Shown: positions 1 through 12,215, counted from the first letter of the stretch. The stretch: 64,000 nucleotides of DNA from Ancylostoma caninum (GCA_037903475.1 JBAJFG010000598.1:1-64000); one strand, 5' to 3'. Notes: a model not told the origin generated them from the sequence alone. Numbers and translations: made by a program.

Positions 1-330
1 TTATGGCGGGAATTTCTAATTATTCTGGGAAACAGATGCATTATCGCAGTAGAATACGCATGATGAATGTCATTTTGAGGCTTCGGAGTAATTAGTAGCA
101 CGAGATTCTTTAGATGCTTATTTGTGCAGCCATAATACAAAAAAAAACTAGTACAAACTTTTCATCAATTGTGGTTCAAGAAAGAAATGGGTTCAGAGGC
201 TCCAGTTTTTTTAAAAATATTCCACAAATTTCGGGTTTTTTTCCGGAATAAAATCTTCGATCTCGTACTTCCTTTCTGGACAGGTACGCCATCTCGGAGG
301 ACCGCTAACTGTCATGCATAACTGGATGAA

Positions 331-417
331 TTGGATGGATGGATGAGTGAATGAATGAATGAATGAATGAATGAATGAATGAATGAATGAATGAATGAAT
401 GAATGAATGAATGAATT
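331..417. repeat. (GAAT)n microsatellite
   Basis: About 18 near-perfect tetranucleotide units after a GGAT-rich start. It produces an artificial FIHS-repeat frame on the minus strand. Confidence 0.9.
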
Positions 418-419
418 CA

Positions 420-1669
420 CCAACAAATCTTATAAATCAGGTGATTTTGAAAGAGTCTTCCGCTCGAAAAGCTCGATTTTTCTTGGGATGGTGTCTTTTG
501 ATTGGCCGAAAATTCTCGGAGAGCCCATAACTCAATGCCATTTCCAATTGAATGAGACGTTTGACGTCAAAATGACGCAGACAATCCTGATAAATTCGAT
601 TTGGGCGCAATTTTGAATGCGGGATTGTTAACCTTTGACGCTTGAAATAGTCGCTCCGACGAACATGTGGCTATGCGATAGCTTTCATACGAAAAACCTG
701 AATGAAACCACGGGAAGAGGAAAGTGAAGTCGCAAATCTGTTCTTTTAAAATGCAGTCAAGCAATTATCCATGTGACACAGGCTATCTACAACAGAGGGA
801 AGCGAGAATTGGTCCCCGGACACATACCCGCATCACATATTCCAGTCGTAGTGAGATAAGATATGCAGTATTTTGATGAATTCATACGCAGGAACAGTTA
901 TTCTCGATTTTAGCGTAAACTAAACCAGAAACCTATCCCTGTGAAAGCCAAATGCTGTAAGCGCTTGCTGTACTTCCACTGTTCATTGGTCTTCCGTAGC
1001 CTTGCACTCCTCAACATCTCCCATCAATCCAAGTGCTGTAAACGTAGGAGGGTCAGATCAGCTCAGTATAATGGGGATAGCGCATCTGAGGGACAACATG
1101 TGGCAGAAAAGCCTATGTCCAGAGATTATACTCACATTTCCAGTGGATAGCTGTACATGTTGACTTATTTAGTCATCTTTCCTGGCCAGAGACACTAGCA
1201 GCTTGAGGGAATCGGGGTAGGAAATAATCAAAATATATGTATGTAAGTGAAAGTTTTGCATTCATCTTCTTGAATTCATTACTATTATTGTTGCTGTTGC
1301 TTAGAAAATCAATCCTTAATGGGATATTTTCACACATGAATTTTATTTTTACAATTTAGACAGACATGGTTCTTTTTGGCGCAGAGATTTTACTTTCTCC
1401 GAAATCAGTGACTCCTCCTTTCCCTACTATCCCCTCATCCGCAACCCCAGTCGCATTAGCTATTCTGTCAGACAAGCGATCATTCAGCGTCGTTGCAAAG
1501 ATTGGTAGTCTTATATCCATGTATATAAATACCCTTTGGTAGAAGCTGTGTGTAGACAACGCCACGTATGGCTAAACATATGGATATTTGTCAGGGAAAC
1601 GGTAAATTCAGATACAATGATGCATTTGAGATCAGGTAGAAGAGCTACCTTTCATCTGAGAAGAAGAAA
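420..1669. other. No gene recognised
   Basis: AT-rich sequence with one GCGAGAATTGGTCCCC motif at 801 and two TCCAAGTGCTGTAA-like copies (about 949 and 1028). No exon with matching splice sites was found. Confidence 0.5.
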
Positions 1670-3665
1670 GGAAGCCGTTGTCCGAGTGGACCTGTGGCGA
1701 GACCAAGCGACACCGCGCGACAAAACTTTAAGAAAAGCTTACAGGATCTTTAGCGGAGAGGAGCAGCACTATAGCTACGACTAGACGGGCAGCGCCGTAA
1801 TGAAGGCAAATACTACAACGCAACATCTATCCAGATCGGTGAGAATAGAGAGAGACTAGGCGACAGCAGCGAGCTACTTTGAGACAAATCGGGCGTAGCG
1901 ACATCGAGCGACACTAAGCAGCGGTGGTGCAAGCCGGTGACTCTCGCTGCGGTATCATGCGACAACTTACAGGAACTATAGACCTGGAAATCCTATGAGG
2001 CCTATAAGGACTATGGGAGGGGAATAAGCGATACGGTGTCGCATCTATATAATCAGGCCACATAAGGCGACATTGAGCAACATGCGGGTGGGAACAGGCG
2101 ACTTTAAGCGAAATTTGTACGCACGATATTTGGGCGGAATTTTTACCGGGAATAAGCGAGACTATGCAGTAATGAACGGTACGATGAGTCGCTGCGTAAC
2201 GAGGCCAAGCGACCTGTAGCGAGAACAAGCGACGCAACTATTTATATGGCCACATAATCTGCGGAAATAACCATATTCTGTGTCTCTAATTTTAAAGATG
2301 ATCAGCGTTGGCTCACAGTCCAGCCAATTTTTCTCGCCAGAACAAAGAAAGACAGAATTTGCCAAATCATAGCTCACGCAGTTCCGGAACGAGCTACAAG
2401 TACAGCAAGCAAGTAAGCCACAAGTATAGCACAAGTCGATGACTTCCTCGTTTTTACGCTGTTATTGGCCTCATTGAGAGCCTCAGTAACACGGCAGTAA
2501 ATTGCCAGTTAACAAGAAACCACCCGAATATGAGAAGTGATGACGCATGACTGACGCGACGTGTGTGGCTAGTGGCGTAGATCCCGAACACGCAACGATG
2601 CAATCTGACACGAACACGTCAAAAAGTCACCACATACGCAAAAACGCGTAAAGTCGGTTGTCTCATTTACGTCGTGGCTTTTCATGAAGAAGAAAAAAAT
2701 TGCAGAGTTTGCAGCGCTACAATGAAAGCGTGAGCCCAATTTACAGCCTGTTCGGACAACTGTCACGAATGTGGAAGGGTTCGTTATCCAGAACGAAAGG
2801 TGGTACATTTCCGCAAACCGAGGAGATTTTTTTTGGAATAATTAGTAAAAGATAGGCGACTACGAGCAACAACGAGCGACTGTTGGCGACACTGTGCGAC
2901 AGGCTGCTGTCGCACAGTGTCGCCAGCAGTCGCTCGCTGTTTTTCAACACCACAACTAGAGGCGATAGCTGGATATGCAGTGCAAAGACGGAATGGGTGA
3001 GTATAAACGGCAGCAAGCGACTTAAACCAAAACGGTGTCTAATAGCTTGCATCATCGCACCTGCTCTCCTACTCGTACGCCTGCGTAGTCTAAGAGTCTC
3101 TGTTGAGCGGTCTCAGCGGCAAAAGCGAGAACAAGCGAGAAACGTGTCTGTTTACACTAACCGTCAACAAGGAAGATGTTTTTCATCAATAAAAACAATA
3201 CTCGACACAGCAGATCTCTACGACACTGCTAAACCAGAAAGGCGAGGTAGGCCGGGCATAAGCGACACTATCTACGGAGTTGTCAATACTAGTGCAATCA
3301 ATACATATGATTTGCGCTGCGGGAGGTGGAATCAGAGGTTCATGGGTATAGCTCCAGAAAATGAGAGCATTTGCATGTCCAGAAACTCTCCTCTGCGACT
3401 TCGTTTCTTTTTCTACCAGCTATAGAAAAAGCATACCAGGCGACACTAAGCGACAAATGCGTGGCCTCGCTGACATCGATTCATGTGCAAGACGTAGACA
3501 AAAGTAAATAAAAGTACGCCTAAATAGAAACTATGTGCGCAATGGAGCACACGAATACAATGTGAATGACATCGAGCCAGCTGGCGACACGGAGCGGAAA
3601 AGGGTGACATGAAGCGTTCCGAGCGACACAAAGCGACCGGAGCGATATGGAGCGATTCGAGCGAG
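1670..3665. repeat. GCGAC-motif-rich block with central hairpin
   Basis: The pentamer GCGAC, often as AAGCGAC, TAGCGAGA or GGCGACACT, recurs dozens of times through about 2 kb. At the centre, 2874-2902 and 2907-2935 form a hairpin with 28 of 29 arm positions paired and a 4-base loop (core GGCGACACTGTGCGACAG). No coding exon recognised. Best read as a foldback-type or degenerate satellite-like repeat of unknown class. Confidence 0.6.
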
Positions 3666-4139
3666 AGAGCCTGTTTTGATAGTCTTAACGCCCGCAGCAG
3701 GAAGTGGGATATTGCAGGTTAGCCTCCATCCAAAAAATCTACCCAAAAATTGGAACTTGTGCAGGAGAATTCTGGGGAAGATTCACCATAATAGCAGCAC
3801 AAGGGCTATTGTTACGCTCATTCTCTCCACATTCGCACGTGAACAAAAGGCGTGAAAAACGCTGCCTAATGAATATCTCAAGATTGTGTTAGTTTCACCA
3901 TTGTACGGTGAGACAAGGACTTTCATACGTAATCATTGCACTTTGACCACGCCCACAACAACACAAAGACACTGGCGAACGTAGGCGCATGCATAGGAGA
4001 GAGACGCGAAGTCAGGAACATTTTTCTGGAATTGCAGGCTGTAGAACTGAAATTAGAGAATAGGCGAAATGCCAGAACATCACCGGCCAAGAAAATGAAT
4101 TTGCAAAAAAAAAATGCCAGAGGACAAGTCGAAATTTAA

Positions 4140-4820
4140 GCTCCATTTCAATGATGAGGTTGTGGGCGGAGCCTATCACTGACGCGATGCGACTTTAGCT
4201 TGGAAATGCAAAAGAGTTTGTGAAGAAGAGAGGGCTTTCGCTCACAAATAAGCTGTGTTTGAGTGAAATCAAGAGATCGAACAGTGTGAAATAACATTTC
4301 AGCGATCTGGTCCCGTGGGCGGAGTTTTTACCCATGTGCTGCGTGCGCTAATTTGTTGCTGTACATCACATATTACTTTGCTTTTTTGAAAGTAGATGAC
4401 AGGGAAGGAGGTGGGTACAGAATTGAACAACGCTTAGAAAGTATTCCGTTACAAAACTGTTTTATTTGTATAAGTTATTTCAGAAATTTAGCTGTGGGTG
4501 GGACCTAGGCCTTTCTCAGCGTATCCACTTCAGCATGTTAGCTTTCAACCAATTTTCGATTTTTTGAGATTCCTTGGCAAATCCACAAATTGTTTATTGT
4601 TTTGTTTCGTTTCAACCTAGCCACAGTCCATTTCAGCAATTTGGCTGTGGGCGTGGCTTATACAGAAAACGCAGCACCATTATGGCATAAACAAATCGCT
4701 ACATTTTTGACTCAACACAGGTTTTGCGCTTTCTGCGCAGCTTACTAGCCCAATTTCTTTGTTCCCCTAAACAAATTAAGCACATTTCAGAAATTTAGCT
4801 CAGGGCGGGGCTTGTTTCGT
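4140..4820. repeat. Tandem degenerate array, about 155-bp period, GTGGGCG motif
   Basis: CATTTCAGAAATTTAGCTG followed by TGGGCGGAG or TGGGCGTGG recurs near 4145, 4297, 4480, 4628 and 4785 (spacings 148 to 183 bp). An inverted relative occurs near 4968-4998. No coding content. Confidence 0.55.
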
Positions 4821-5935
4821 GACGCGCCTAGGAGAGAAAGGACTTTGTCGCCTAAAACAGCTGCAAACCAAAATTACTTCCAACCAATAAAAGGAAAACA
4901 GAATATCTGTCTTGGCAGCTATAGTCAAGTCACTAGCCAGAAATGCCTCTCGATGCCGCACACGGCCTTGGCCCCGCCCTCGTCCATAATCTTGAAATGG
5001 ATGCTGTTCTGAGGCCACATATGATGTATGATGTCCTTAGCAAGGATAGCTCCGCCCAGTATGCAATCTAAAACCTCGTGACGAAATATTTATTGTGTTT
5101 GTTTTCAATTAACAAACTAAAGCACAAAAATATAGGAATAGTATGGAAAGTTCAAGTAGACGGCTAATTTGTCCATATTTGCACAAGTCCGCAAATACAC
5201 ACAACCGCGTCAAATTGGCGTATCGCGTTACATCGGAACAGTTTTTTGACATGCCATGGACCCCATATATGAGCAAGTGATCGTGTTTCAAGAATTTACA
5301 GACTAATGCGTGAGCAGATGGAAATACTGGGGTATGAACGGATAACCTCGAATGAATAACTGAACCATTTGGATAGTCGAATGTTCGAAAAATTGGCTGA
5401 TAATTAAAAAAAATATATTATAGTACCGTGGGTGGAGAATGACAAAAATCAATCTCCTTTTAGTTATGTTATTTACTCTTTAGTGTCCTCAGTGATCCGG
5501 GGAGTGGGCGGGGCAAGAAAAATGTCAGGGGTGGGGCTGAAAACTAAGCCTAATTACTATCAATTTCAAGTATTTCTTCTTACCCGCGTAAGATTGTGAA
5601 GAATTTTACCTCAAAAATCCTGAAATTTTTCTCTATTTCCAAAATTGCAGCTGGCCACGCCTCTTTTTTGATGCATCTCCCTCACTTGAGCTATCAAAAT
5701 ACCGTATGAATACAGTGCTCTGCATGTCTACCCACAACGTGGCAGAGCTAAGAGAATGATGAGAATTTCTTCTGCGTCTCTAACATGGATGTCATGAAAT
5801 ACCAAAAAAAAAAACTCTGGAAGGAGGACGAGGCAGCACAACACTCATATCAAAGATTCACTGAAGAGTAATGGACTAAATGGCTATGGTAGAGGCGAGA
5901 GCTTTACTGCTGCAGCACGGCAGCACTATGGATAT

Positions 5936-6716
5936 GCGAGAACTGGTCCCCAATAGGTGAAAAAGTCCTCTTCCCTAATCGGAATTCATCACTCAGCTGC
6001 TTTCATCTACATTCGCCGAAAAACTGTCCACCGAATCAAAACAACTGCAACGCGGAGTTTCAGCGTTCCAAGAAGAAGTTGTCATTTTCATGCGAGAACT
6101 GGTCCCCAGCAGGTTCAGAAAATATTGAACCAATTGCTGTGCGACAATTACCTTTGTTTGTATGTAGCATTCACTACAAATAGTTGTGAAATTGTCGACC
6201 ACAAAGACGCCGAGGTCCACTGATGCACAACAGTAATGCGATTATGCGAGAACTGGTTCCCGATCAGTTAAAACCGTTACGAGATTTGGAACTAATCAAA
6301 CAGCTACATGTATGGATAGGATTAGGTGAGAAAACGACGACGGAGTATCATCGTTGCATGACAGGGCAATTCGACCAGGTGAGAACTGGTCCCCAGTGAT
6401 TTGGAAAATTGTAAAAAACTCCTACGAATAATTGTATAGAAACCACCACTCAGCTGCTTGTATCTATGGCTTACTAAAAGTAAGGCAGTTGACTGATTGG
6501 CGATGAAAGAGTCGCAAAGTTCCACTGCTGCATGACAACGCTTATAAGGTCGTGCGAGAACTGGTCTCCGGTTGCTCGAAGCAGGAAAATTTGATTTCGT
6601 GTTCACTTGTATTCAAGGTTCATTAAAAAATAGCTGGGTCACTGTCAACGACAGAAGCGCAAATTTTCATAGTTCCACGAAAGTATGGGCATATTTGTGC
6701 GAGAACTGGTCCCCAG
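5936..6716. repeat. Tandem degenerate array, about 150-bp period, GCGAGAACTGGTCCCCAG motif
   Basis: The 18-mer or close variants occur at 5936, 6091, 6245, 6379, 6552 and 6699, giving spacings of 155, 154, 134, 173 and 147 bp. Each is followed by AGTT-like and AAAATT-like sequence. Other copies are at 801 (plus), 39664 (plus), 39820 and 39943 (minus). Confidence 0.65.
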
Positions 6717-7059
6717 TAGTTGAGACAATTTTTTTATGCAACTAGGATTAATAAAATGAGGGATTACCCGGAAAAGTATTGGAATTTGGGGGTGCTTTTT
6801 TCATGAAAACAAGCTTGTTAGGAGGTGGAGAAGCAGATGACTACATAAACTCTTTGACTTCTCTGTGTCCTCTCGATTTTGGACAATCTCTAATCCTATG
6901 AAAGATCTAAGCATTTACACTGGAAAAGGCCGTTCCATTTCGGAAAGGTGCTTCAGAAAGTTCTTGTAGTTCGAATTCAAGGAAGTACTAGACCCCTGGG
7001 AAGGGCACGACGACAAAAACCGCTCGAACTGAAAATGCACTACGCGGAAACCATAATGA

Positions 7060-7210
7060 CACATACAGTCGGGTCCGGCAGCCACTGCAAATGAGCGCCA
7101 GCGGGCGCCGGCCGCCGCCACCCTCCGGCGCCCCGGTATTAATGAGCTATAAATCACTCGAGCTTGGGAGAAAGCGAAGAAAAATACAATTTTAGTCCAT
7201 AGTAGACAGA
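7060..7210. repeat. GC-rich inverted counterpart of 37460-37612
   Basis: GTCCGGCAGCC, GGCCGCCGCCACCCTCCGG, CGGTATTAATGAGC and CTCGAGCTTGGGAG appear here and, reverse-complemented, at 37460-37612. Confidence 0.6.
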
Positions 7211-7350
7211 GTGCAGTGGATATGTTAAGGCTATAAAGCAGGGGACCATTTTCACAACTTTCACGTTTTTTCATTTTTGTGATTTTCATGGGGAAAGATT
7301 TCTGAATACACAATAAGCGAAGCCAACTCTTCCATTTTCTGCTATAGTAC

Positions 7351-8135
7351 ACTGCTTCGCAAATACAAAAATGGCCGTTATTCTTCTATAGATGGACACA
7401 GTACTTCAGTTATCCCATCTGAATAATAAAGCTCATCCAATTCGGGATCCTCAGAAATAATTGAAATCCGTATAAATTGTTCCATATCCGTTGCAAAGTA
7501 GTTCTACCGCTGTCATTTATCTTTCGTGGAGCAGTCCTTTACGGCGGAGTTACTCTCTCCCGGTTTCCCTTAACTTTGAAAAAGTGGTTTTTCACTATTA
7601 CTTACACTATTACTATTACTTACACTTACATTTATCGTAGTTTATCTTCGAAATTTATGCAAAACGTTGCCGGATGCCTTCCTGGACTACCCGAAGGAGA
7701 TCACGGGGGACGTTCCAAGCAGTGAACCCCAAACACTGCGATACTTAACTCTGGATCTCCAACGGAGTGGAACCAGCGATAGGGACAGATTGCAATCTGC
7801 CGCTCATACCACTGAGCCATCCGGGCTACTTTTTATGTTGGAGTTTGTTAGATAACTGCAGCAGTCGTAGGCAGCATACTATATGTATTTGCAAAACGGG
7901 GACACAGGGCAGGATTCGATCCCCTGACCACCACAACGTCGATCATTCGCTCAACCCACTGAGCTATGCGCGCACGCGATGCAACATACAAATAGTGTCC
8001 AATCATACTTACACTTACACTTATCGTAGTTTATCTTAGAAATTTAGGTGAAAAGGGAGTTGGGTGGGGCCACTCCTGTGAAGCCTAAGCCTAAGCCTTA
8101 AACGCATTCTTAAGCATAGGGCTAGGTTTACATGT
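7351..8135. repeat. Dispersed repeat, copy 1 (about 785 bp)
   Basis: From TGCTTCGCAAATACAAAAAT to AGCATAGGGCTAGG this matches 35658-36484 almost base for base. It includes the SINE-like composite and ends in GCCTAAGCCTAAGCC, two and a half units of the nematode telomere repeat. Sequence left of it (7060-7210) is an inverted copy of 37460-37612. Confidence 0.7.
7597..8042 (-). mobile_element. tRNA-derived SINE-like composite
   Basis: On the minus strand two units have paired polymerase III-type boxes. Unit 1 has an A box within 7800-7824 (GATGGCTCAGTGGTATGAG) and a B box at 7763-7778 (GGTTCCACTCC). Unit 2 has an A box at 7951-7967 (TAGCTCAGTGGGTTGAG) and a B box at 7909-7923 (GGGATCGAATCC). 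Both are associated with GTAAGTGTAAGTG repeats and the sequence AAGATAAACTACGATAA. The stems are too degraded for functional tRNA genes. Near-identical copies occur at 35.9-36.4 and 37.2-37.4 kb. Confidence 0.6.
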
Positions 8136-9016
8136 AACAGCCAAGTGAGCGAGCCCCTCGAGACCTGCACACGAAGCTCTGAAAAAGTCCGCAACTGCAC
8201 AACATGACGAAATTGCGACGAACGAGATCAAGAACATGCTGGAGATGCCCTTTAAGGGAAGTCCTGCCTTTCTTGAGCCGAATTTGAGCTGTCACGGGTT
8301 ACGCCATGGCACAGGAAACGCCGCGCGTACAACTCGTCCAATTAGCAAGCATTGTCGGCGATCATTGTGATTTCACAACAGCTAAATCTGGATTCCAAGG
8401 CTTGATTTGTTCGTGGGAAACTTGTCCGCTGCTCAATGATATGTGGATAGACCCTTTAGGTCCTAGAGACGCAAATTCTAGTGACTAAAGGAGTTCCAGA
8501 GCACTTAAACGGGGTAGAGCGCTCTACACAATGAAAAAGTTCCGTTGTAAAGCTCTAAGGGCTTTACGTGATCCCCAGTTGCACTAAAAAGAAAGCCTGC
8601 ACATTTGTCACTAGAATGCACGCCGGGTGATTAATCTATATGTACACAGAGGGCACCGAAGTCGGAAAGGGCAACGGGACAACTGCCACAAAAACTATTT
8701 CCACCCCATCTATTTAAAGCAGAAAACAAAGGAGAATTGTGCAGAAGCATACTATCACACGCTACGTACATAATGGTGTGAAACTCTACCTCTCTGGGCT
8801 TTCGCCCACGCTCCTTTAATTGGCTTCATCACTGGGATGATTCCTCCTAAAGGTTCTATTCTGAGCTATTCTGAGCAGAAAATATGGAAAGAAAGAGTTT
8901 ATACACTTAATATTGTTAATCACTGTGATAAATGAGTAAAATAAATAAATAAATAAACCGAATGAATGGAATAATGAAAGAAAGGAGTGAAAGAAAGAAG
9001 TGAAAGAATAAAGAGT
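8136..9016. other. No gene recognised
   Basis: Unique-looking sequence between the dispersed repeat and the microsatellites. A 60-residue open frame at 8306-8488 has no supporting features. Confidence 0.45.
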
Positions 9017-9056
9017 GAATTAATTAATTAATTAATTAATTAATTAATTAATTAAT
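9017..9056. repeat. (TTAA)n microsatellite
   Basis: Ten perfect AATT/TTAA units, 120 bp upstream of the ATTC array. AT-only. Confidence 0.9.
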
Positions 9057-9168
9057 GCATGGAATGAAATGACCAATAAAATAAAAGAATTTGCGTCTCT
9101 TGAAGAACTTTTTAGGTGAGACCTCGTAAAGAGCAAAGGGTTAGAATAAGTTGCACTGGGAGATGAAA

Positions 9169-9403
9169 TTTACTCATTCATTAATTCATTCATTCATTCA
9201 TTCATCCATTCGTTCGTTCGTTCATTCATTCATTCATTCATTCATTCATTCATTCATTCATTCATTCATTCATTCATTCATACCATTCACGCCATTCATT
9301 CATTCACGCCATTCATTCATTCATTCATTCATTCATGCAATCGCCCTATTCATTCATTCATTCAATCATTCATTCATTCACCCATTCATTCATTCATTCA
9401 TTT
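9169..9403. repeat. (ATTC)n microsatellite
   Basis: About 230 bp of ATTC units with interruptions (GTTC, CACGCC, CACC). Opposite strand orientation to the arrays at 331-417 and 49832-50200. Confidence 0.9.
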
Positions 9404-9419
9404 GTTTAATACAGTAAAA

Positions 9420-10367
9420 ACTACATTAAAATGGTCATTACTGTGGCAAACGAAGCCACTGACTCCACTTTTCGCTATATACAGTAACTTAGATACTGTA
9501 GTAAATACGGTCGACCTGCCTCAGTTTGAGTCTTTTACAACATGGTATAGAGAAACCGGATCTCTTTCATGATTAGCATGACGCAATTCATCACTGGCAG
9601 AGGTGGGGATTCGAACTCGGGAGGTTGCCCCCAATGGGCCGACTTCTTACCGACTGCGCTATGGTCACGTTGACACCCAGGCGGTGAACACTAGGTGCTA
9701 CCGTATCATCGTTCAACCAGTTCAACCTTCGTAAAACCTTCGGAATGGCAACACATCAACTGTCGATGTACTTAAAATTGTTTAAGAAACATCCTCGAAA
9801 CGGAATTTTCCAAGAAAAAAAAATAGATTTTATGAAATGATCTGTTTTAAAAGTTGCACAAAACAAATTCTAGAAAAATTGAAATAATCCTAGTTGGACA
9901 ACTGGTCTTTTAGAAGAAAATTCAGTAGATTTTCATCGCTAATTTCAATTTTCTGCGAAATTTCACTGTGAATTGACAGCAATGCTTTTGGATTCTGTGT
10001 CCACGAGGGATAGTGCCAGCCAGTTGTCATATGGCGCTTGGTTAACAGTAACCTACAGTATTCCCCACTTACAGTATCCGAGGAAATGATGAGTAACACT
10101 AATGCTTCAACATCCACGAATAAAAGACGCTAATGAGTGACTACGTAAACGTTGCCAGTAAGCAATGCAGCGACAAAAATAGCTGCTCAAGTCAGCACAT
10201 TTCGCGTGGGCGTGGCTTAAAAAAACACAATGAAGCTAATTCAGTGGTGGAAAAAGCTGAAAACATGTCCCGAGTGCACGGGGAATAATTAGAAACGTCA
10301 AACTGGTGAGAAAACGTGGTTTTTCCTGCCGTCTCGCCCTTAATGAATAAATGTTCTTTCTAGGGTG
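9420..10367. other. Non-coding; contains a degenerate tRNA-like sequence
   Basis: On the minus strand, 9590-9670 carries an A-box-like TAGCGCAGTCGGTAAGA and a B-box-like GAGTTCGAATCCC. The T-stem does not pair, so it is a tRNA pseudogene or SINE head rather than a working tRNA. Nothing else recognised. Confidence 0.45.
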
Positions 10368-11951
10368 TGGACGCATCATTAAAGGGATGGATCACCTTAT
10401 ACCCATGGATGGCAGCGTTGTCCAGACAGCACCAAATATGTGTAAACATATTGATTGGTGCCATGTAAGGGGTAATTTTGTGTGAGTTAACACTCTTACC
10501 ATAGGTGTTCTCAATAAAACGCCCAGCGGGCGAATGCATCATTGATATTACCTAAAGTGAACCTGTTAACACCAAGCAGAATCACCCATTGTTGAAACGC
10601 CTACCCTAGGGTAATCTCAATGTCATCCGATGCATCCAAGTCCAATACCTGTTTACCCTTTCTGAATCAGCCCTTCATTGACTTTGCTCTCAATGGCAAC
10701 TTGCCACTTTTTAACCAAGGAAAACTGTTGCTCCAGGAGGAGAATCTGGGGGAAGAGGGAGTAGCCGATGCCATTTGCACTGGGTCAGAGTTGGTGTAAT
10801 CTTCCTCACTGGTGTTCCCGTGGCGAACGCTTGTGGGTAGGAAAAACAAGCCGATAATGAGTTTTGATGACGTAGCGCCCGGTGATCGCTACAAACCTTT
10901 GCAAACTACAACTGCGAAATGTTTTCGTCTGCTAGAGATGTAGCGTTCTACGCTGCAAAATTCGATAAATTAGCATATCAAATCTCGTTTTCAGCAGAAA
11001 AGAAGGTAAGAGCGTGGGGGCGCACGCATGGTTGAGATTAGCCGGGGTAAACGAAACCTGCCAGTCGTTACCAAGGTGTGGACCAGGGCTGTGCGTTACT
11101 AACGCAACGAATTAATGCATTAACGCGTAACGGCCATTTTTGGCGTAACGTAACGAATTAACGGATTAACGAAATCTGAAATGTTTCTAACACACAGCCC
11201 TGCTGTGGACGCGTTTGCTCTGGGTAATATCAACACGCTTACCCTGGTGTTGTTGCAAAAATCGAGATTACCCAGAGCAAAGATGTCAACACCCCTAAGC
11301 TTACCAATATTCAACACGAGTGCCTTCACATTTACCTTCAACACCTTTAATATCAACACGTTGGGTAATATCAGCACCTATCACAAAAGTTAAGATTACC
11401 CAGAGCAAAAGCGCTAACACTCCCGAACTAACTTACCAATCGTTAGCACGGGTGCACGGGCAAAAACACTTTTACCCTAGGTAAGGTCAACACTTTTGCT
11501 CGGTTGTTGTTGTGCTACAATGACTTACTACACTCACCTGGGGCCGCAGGCATCATTGAGATTACCCAGAGTAAACTTGTTAGCACCCCAAATCTTCCAA
11601 TGGTCAACACAGACGTCAACGTCAACGTTTACCCTGGTGTTGTTGTGCTATAAAAACTGTCTATCCTTAGCTGGGCCCGCATGCATCACTCAGGTTGAGG
11701 TTAACCAAGGTAAGTGTGCTAACACAACACGAACTCACCCTCCTTTATTATGGCGTCGAAATGTTCACCCTCGGTAATCTCAATGATGCAGCGATTACAG
11801 GTGTTATTGTATTACGATACTTGCTTTTCTCACCCGGACCCGCATGCATAATTGAAGTTACCCTGGGTAAACGTGTCAACACCCTCAAATTCACCTGCTG
11901 TTAACATGAGCGTCGACATGTCTACCCTGGGTAATCTCAATGATGCGTCCA
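10368..11951. mobile_element. TTACCC/GGGTAA palindrome-rich repeat element
   Basis: The boundaries are a perfect 13-bp inverted repeat, TGGACGCATCATT at 10368-10380 and AATGATGCGTCCA at 11939-11951. Between them the palindromic core TTACCCTGGGTAA and variants recur about fifteen times in both orientations, usually followed by TCTCAATGATGC or preceded by TTAACACCC-like sequence. Related blocks lie at 34.07-34.15 and 51.31-52.05 kb. No coding capacity seen. This could be a foldback DNA element or a Helitron-like accumulation; the class is undetermined. Confidence 0.55.
11084..11202. mobile_element. Small hAT-like MITE, 119 bp
   Basis: The ends are CAGGGCTGTG and CACAGCCCTG. The flanks GTGTGGAC (11076-11083) and CTGTGGAC (11203-11210) match at 7 of 8 positions. 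The interior contains repeated TTAACG/CGTTAA motifs forming a second inverted repeat. It is inserted in the TTACCC-palindrome element at 10.37-11.95 kb. Confidence 0.65.
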
Positions 11952-12215
11952 GCCATTGAAGATTTAATCGCAGCTCTGGAGCATCGACCTGGGAGTTCAT
12001 CGTCCAGATGTTTCAGAATTTTAGGCCATGAGGTGTTTTTGAATAATTAAAATATTTATGAATTAATTTTACAAAACATGGATAAAGAAGGCGACAACGA
12101 GTAGTAGTTGAACGAAAAACACGCTAGTATACAAACAGTGATACGGTTTGAAACGTTTTTGAGTAGCTTCTACAGCTTGTACGTAAACGATCATCAACTG
12201 ATAAAGACAGAGTAT

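Noticed and set aside
2874..2935. MicroRNA precursor
   Set aside because: The arms are almost perfectly paired and lie in a motif-rich repeat block; no bulges or conserved mature sequence to suggest a microRNA.
5936..6716. CRISPR array (regularly spaced 18-mers)
   Set aside because: Eukaryotic context, spacers of about 130-155 bp that vary in length, degenerate repeats and no cas genes.
8082..8101. Telomere sequence (GCCTAAGCCTAAGCC)
   Set aside because: Only two to three units within a dispersed repeat that recurs at 36.4 and 37.4 kb; not a chromosome end.
9590..9670. Possible tRNA gene on the minus strand
   Set aside because: A and B boxes are recognisable but the T-stem and acceptor stem do not pair; more likely a tRNA-derived repeat.
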